This document shows, piece by piece, positions 61,710-64,000 of a stretch of 64,000 bases of DNA. The position numbers and the translations under genes were made by a program. The notes under the pieces were generated by a model. It saw only the letters and a program-made list of their open reading frames with translations, made no database searches and had not been told where the DNA came from. The stretch comes from Burkholderiaceae bacterium (lineage in GTDB: Bacteria > Pseudomonadota > Gammaproteobacteria > Burkholderiales > Burkholderiaceae_D): NCBI GenBank assembly GCA_030157545.1, contig JAOAUN010000014.1, forward strand, positions 1-64,000, written 5' to 3'. How positions within the stretch are numbered: the first letter of the stretch is position 1; every line of letters starts with the position of its first letter.

Positions 61710-63677
61710 ATGCCTTTTCAAAAAAGCGCGTTTGCGCTCGCCATCCTTTCACTGATGGCAACGCTGCCAGAAAGCAGCTTCGCCCAGGAAAAAAAAATGA
61801 GCCCCGTCATTGTTACTGCCAATCCGCTCGGCAATGATGAATCGGCACAAATCCTGGCGCCTGCCAAAGTACTGTCGGGGAATGAGTTGCGAGACAAACT
61901 CGGCGGCTCGCTGGGCGAGACTTTATCGCTCGAGCCGGGCGTCTCTGCGTCGAGCTTTGGCGCAGGAGCGTCACGCCCCATCATTCGTGGTCTCGAAGGA
62001 CCACGTATCAAGATCCTGCAAAACGGCATGGCCGCTTCGGACTTATCGGCACTCTCGAATGATCATGCTGTTGCCAGCAGCTCGTCCAGCGCCACGCAAA
62101 TTGAAATCCTGCGCGGCCCTGCTTCGCTGGCTTATGGTTCCGGCGCCATTGGCGGCCTCGTCAATATTGTCAATGGCCGCATTCCGGACACGCTGGTTGG
62201 CCGTCCTACCGGTGAAATCGAACTGCGCCACAGTAGCGTCGACCAAGGCAATGGCATATCGGTAAACGCAGATGGCAGCAGCGGTAAAATCGGTTTGCAT
62301 GCAGACGGCAATCTGTTGCGGGCAGATGATTATCGTGTGCCTTCGGGAGTACTGGCATCCTCTTTCAACCGCGAAAATAATGCGGGCTTTGGCGCATCGC
62401 ATATCGGCAGCTGGGGCCATGCCGGGCTGTCAATCGGCACACTTAACAAACGCTACGGCATACCGACAGCAGAGCAGTCACAGATCGATCTGTCACAGAC
62501 CCGGGTTGACTTTGACTCGCTGATCAAAGCGCCATGGCAAGGCATAGAGTCGCTGCGCATCAAACTGGCACACACAGACTACGCACATACCGAACTCAAC
62601 AGCGCAGCGATTCCGCAGACCCGGTTCAACAGTCTCGCACTGGAATCCCGTGCAGAACTTGTCCATCAACCGCTGGCTGGATGGCGCGGCAAAGTCGGCC
62701 TGCAAAACGAAGGCTCGCGAACCTCAGCACTGTCTGCGGATGCTAGCGTCAACATCTTGCCCTTGACCCGCTCCACCTCCATGGCCGGCTTTATCGTTGA
62801 AGAAAAAGAATTCGGGCCACTGCTAGTCAATGCCGGCTTGCGCTATGAGTCCACGCAACGCACGCCAGAAGGCAATCTGGCACGCAGCTTCGGGCTTACC
62901 TCATGGTCAGGCGGCGGGCTCTGGCGCTTTGCTTCCGGCTACGGCATTGGTGCGACCTATTCGGTTGCGCAACGTGCTCCGGCAAGCGAAGAGCTCTACT
63001 CGGCCGGTCCGCATGAAGCAACTGGCACCTTTGATATCGGCAACCCGAATTTCAAGAAAGAGACCTCGCACAACGTCGAACTGAGCCTGCAAAAAACCGC
63101 CGGCATTTGGCGCTGGAAAGGCAATCTCTTCCAGAACAAAGTACAAAATTTCATCTATGGCTCCTATGGCGGCAAGGTCGATGAAAGTGGTGTTAGCTGC
63201 CCCTGCACTGACGAAAGCTTCACCCTGCGCAACTGGGCGCAGCAGAATGCCACGCTAGTCGGTGCAGAAGCAGAACTCAGCTACAACGCCGGCAATGAAG
63301 GACTGTCATGGCGCGGTTTTGCCGACACCATGCGCGGCCGTCTCGATGGCAGCGACAACCTGCCGCTGCAACCGGCAGCGCGTATGGGCCTGAGCGCTGC
63401 CTATCAGCAAGGAGCCTGGCGCAGCAGCGCCAGCCTTATCCGCGCAGCGGCGCATGACCGCATCGCCGCCAGCAGCGGTGAAACGCCGACGGCGGGCTAT
63501 ACGCGACTTGATGCCAGCCTGACCTATACGCAGCGCTATGGCAGCACAGATGTCAGCTGGTTTGTACTTGGGAAAAATCTGCTTAATCAAGACATTCGTC
63601 TTTCCACTTCCCTCTTGAAAGACGTCGCGCCGGCAGCGGGACGCAATATCATTGTCGGGATACGCACCCGCTTTTGA
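61710..63677 (+). CDS. TonB-dependent outer-membrane receptor, ZnuD-like
   Basis: A 655-residue receptor: signal peptide (to about SSFA, residue 25), TonB-box region (SPVIVTANPL), plug domain (SRPIIRGLEGPRIKILQNGM, then SALSNDHAVASS), and a 22-strand barrel ending GIRTRF. The plug line is typical of the zinc receptor ZnuD. Loops contain a CPC motif (SCPCTD). Together with the COG0523 GTPase and the zinc-free DksA it suggests uptake of zinc. No clear Zur box was found upstream. Confidence 0.88.
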   Translation: MPFQKSAFALAILSLMATLPESSFAQEKKMSPVIVTANPLGNDESAQILAPAKVLSGNELRDKLGGSLGETLSLEPGVSASSFGAGASRPIIRGLEGPRIKILQNGMAASDLSALSNDHAVASSSSSATQIEILRGPASLAYGSGAIGGLVNIVNGRIPDTLVGRPTGEIELRHSSVDQGNGISVNADGSSGKIGLHADGNLLRADDYRVPSGVLASSFNRENNAGFGASHIGSWGHAGLSIGTLNKRYGIPTAEQSQIDLSQTRVDFDSLIKAPWQGIESLRIKLAHTDYAHTELNSAAIPQTRFNSLALESRAELVHQPLAGWRGKVGLQNEGSRTSALSADASVNILPLTRSTSMAGFIVEEKEFGPLLVNAGLRYESTQRTPEGNLARSFGLTSWSGGGLWRFASGYGIGATYSVAQRAPASEELYSAGPHEATGTFDIGNPNFKKETSHNVELSLQKTAGIWRWKGNLFQNKVQNFIYGSYGGKVDESGVSCPCTDESFTLRNWAQQNATLVGAEAELSYNAGNEGLSWRGFADTMRGRLDGSDNLPLQPAARMGLSAAYQQGAWRSSASLIRAAAHDRIAASSGETPTAGYTRLDASLTYTQRYGSTDVSWFVLGKNLLNQDIRLSTSLLKDVAPAAGRNIIVGIRTRF

Positions 63678-64000
63678 CAATGGACTCTGCGCTTAACTAA
63701 AGCCTGTGCAGAGAAATACTGAATAAGCGAATCAGCAGCGACCTATAAGCGGCCAAGCAATAGTGCTTGCGAACACAGCCGGAATAACAACAGAAGATCG
63801 CTGCAGTTTGTTTGACAAATAACGGCCACCTAGTTGTAATTGACGAGCAGGTGCCGGCGCATGTTGCGACTGGCAAACCGAAAGAAAAGTAAAGCCTGCG
63901 TACTTCCCTTCATGCTGATACAACAGGCTGCTCGTGAAAATTCTCCAGCTATTTGGCAGAAATGCCAAGCGCCACATACACAATGGTAAAGATAACATTG
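63678..64000. other. Right edge without recognisable gene
   Basis: The last 323 bases hold an 88-codon open frame on the minus strand (63732-63998; starts MLSLPLCMWRLAFLP) that resembles nothing I know and may be chance or part of a gene extending beyond the window. No repeat, RNA or terminator is evident. Confidence 0.3.

Noticed and set aside
1..64000. tRNA, rRNA or CRISPR arrays
   Set aside because: No cloverleaf with a T-loop consensus, no conserved rRNA segment and no regularly spaced direct repeats were found by eye on either strand.

Overview
The window looks like chromosomal core DNA of a betaproteobacterium of the order Burkholderiales, most plausibly Oxalobacteraceae (Herminiimonas/Janthinobacterium-like). 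The inference rests on the caa3-type cytochrome oxidase cluster with its Burkholderiales-specific small proteins (DUF2244, DUF2970, DUF2909, a 35-residue membrane peptide), a PhaM-type polyhydroxybutyrate granule protein, a SAH riboswitch before ahcY, a Burkholderia-type porin, and the order metK, lpxL, dapF, DUF484, xerC, COG0523 GTPase, dksA. No rRNA, tRNA, CRISPR array, full insertion sequence or prophage was recognised. Coding density is high and most gene starts were set by a visible ribosome binding site or by ATGA/GTGA overlaps.

Layout. 1-6.9 kb: the end of tex, a repeat-filled gap (palindromes, a REP-type repeat, an intact ~103-bp MITE), grxD, ubiX, a secreted orphan, a 2-keto-4-pentenoate hydratase-like gene, and cstA with its small partner. 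7.0-16.4 kb: the cytochrome c oxidase structural and assembly cluster, almost all on the minus strand. 16.5-20.3 kb: a BioC-like methyltransferase, comF, trmL and three copper-handling periplasmic proteins. 20.3-30.5 kb: a diiron acyl-ACP-desaturase-like protein and an Fe-S photolyase, divergent from a nine-gene, mostly overlapping operon (glutathione peroxidase, FAD oxidoreductase, DUF1365, Cfa-like methyltransferase, chalcone-isomerase-like, MFS, DUF3833, SDR, SnoaL-like). 30.6-39.8 kb: phaM, two DUF3108 genes, queC, a BrnT/BrnA toxin-antitoxin pair, fused indolepyruvate ferredoxin oxidoreductase with a divergent LysR regulator, and a four-EF-hand secreted protein. 40-44.8 kb: cca, an NDUFA9-like reductase, slt and the 5-formyl-THF cyclo-ligase gene. 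44.7-51.7 kb: methionine/SAM-cycle genes (metF, ahcY with SAH riboswitch, metK with a hairpin leader), with a rhombosortase and its GlyGly-CTERM subtilase lying between ahcY and metK. 51.8-59.3 kb: lpxL preceded by a remnant of a second lpxL, dapF, a Sel1-repeat protein, a porin, a YefM/YoeB-like pair behind a decayed MITE, DUF484 and xerC. 59.3-63.7 kb: COG0523 GTPase, a DksA lacking zinc ligands, a small secreted protein and a ZnuD-like receptor, a set that resembles a zinc-limitation module.

The most interesting system is the photolyase/lipid-modification locus (20.3-30.5 kb). A diiron oxidase-like protein, a flavoprotein, a Cfa-like enzyme with altered bicarbonate-site residues and several lipid-associated accessory proteins sit beside a DNA photolyase and a peroxidase, with two perfect inverted repeats in the divergent promoter region. 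This suggests light- or oxidant-induced modification of membrane acyl chains. Second are the nested hairpins that end exactly at the metK start codon, a candidate for SAM-related translational control that I cannot match to a riboswitch class I know.
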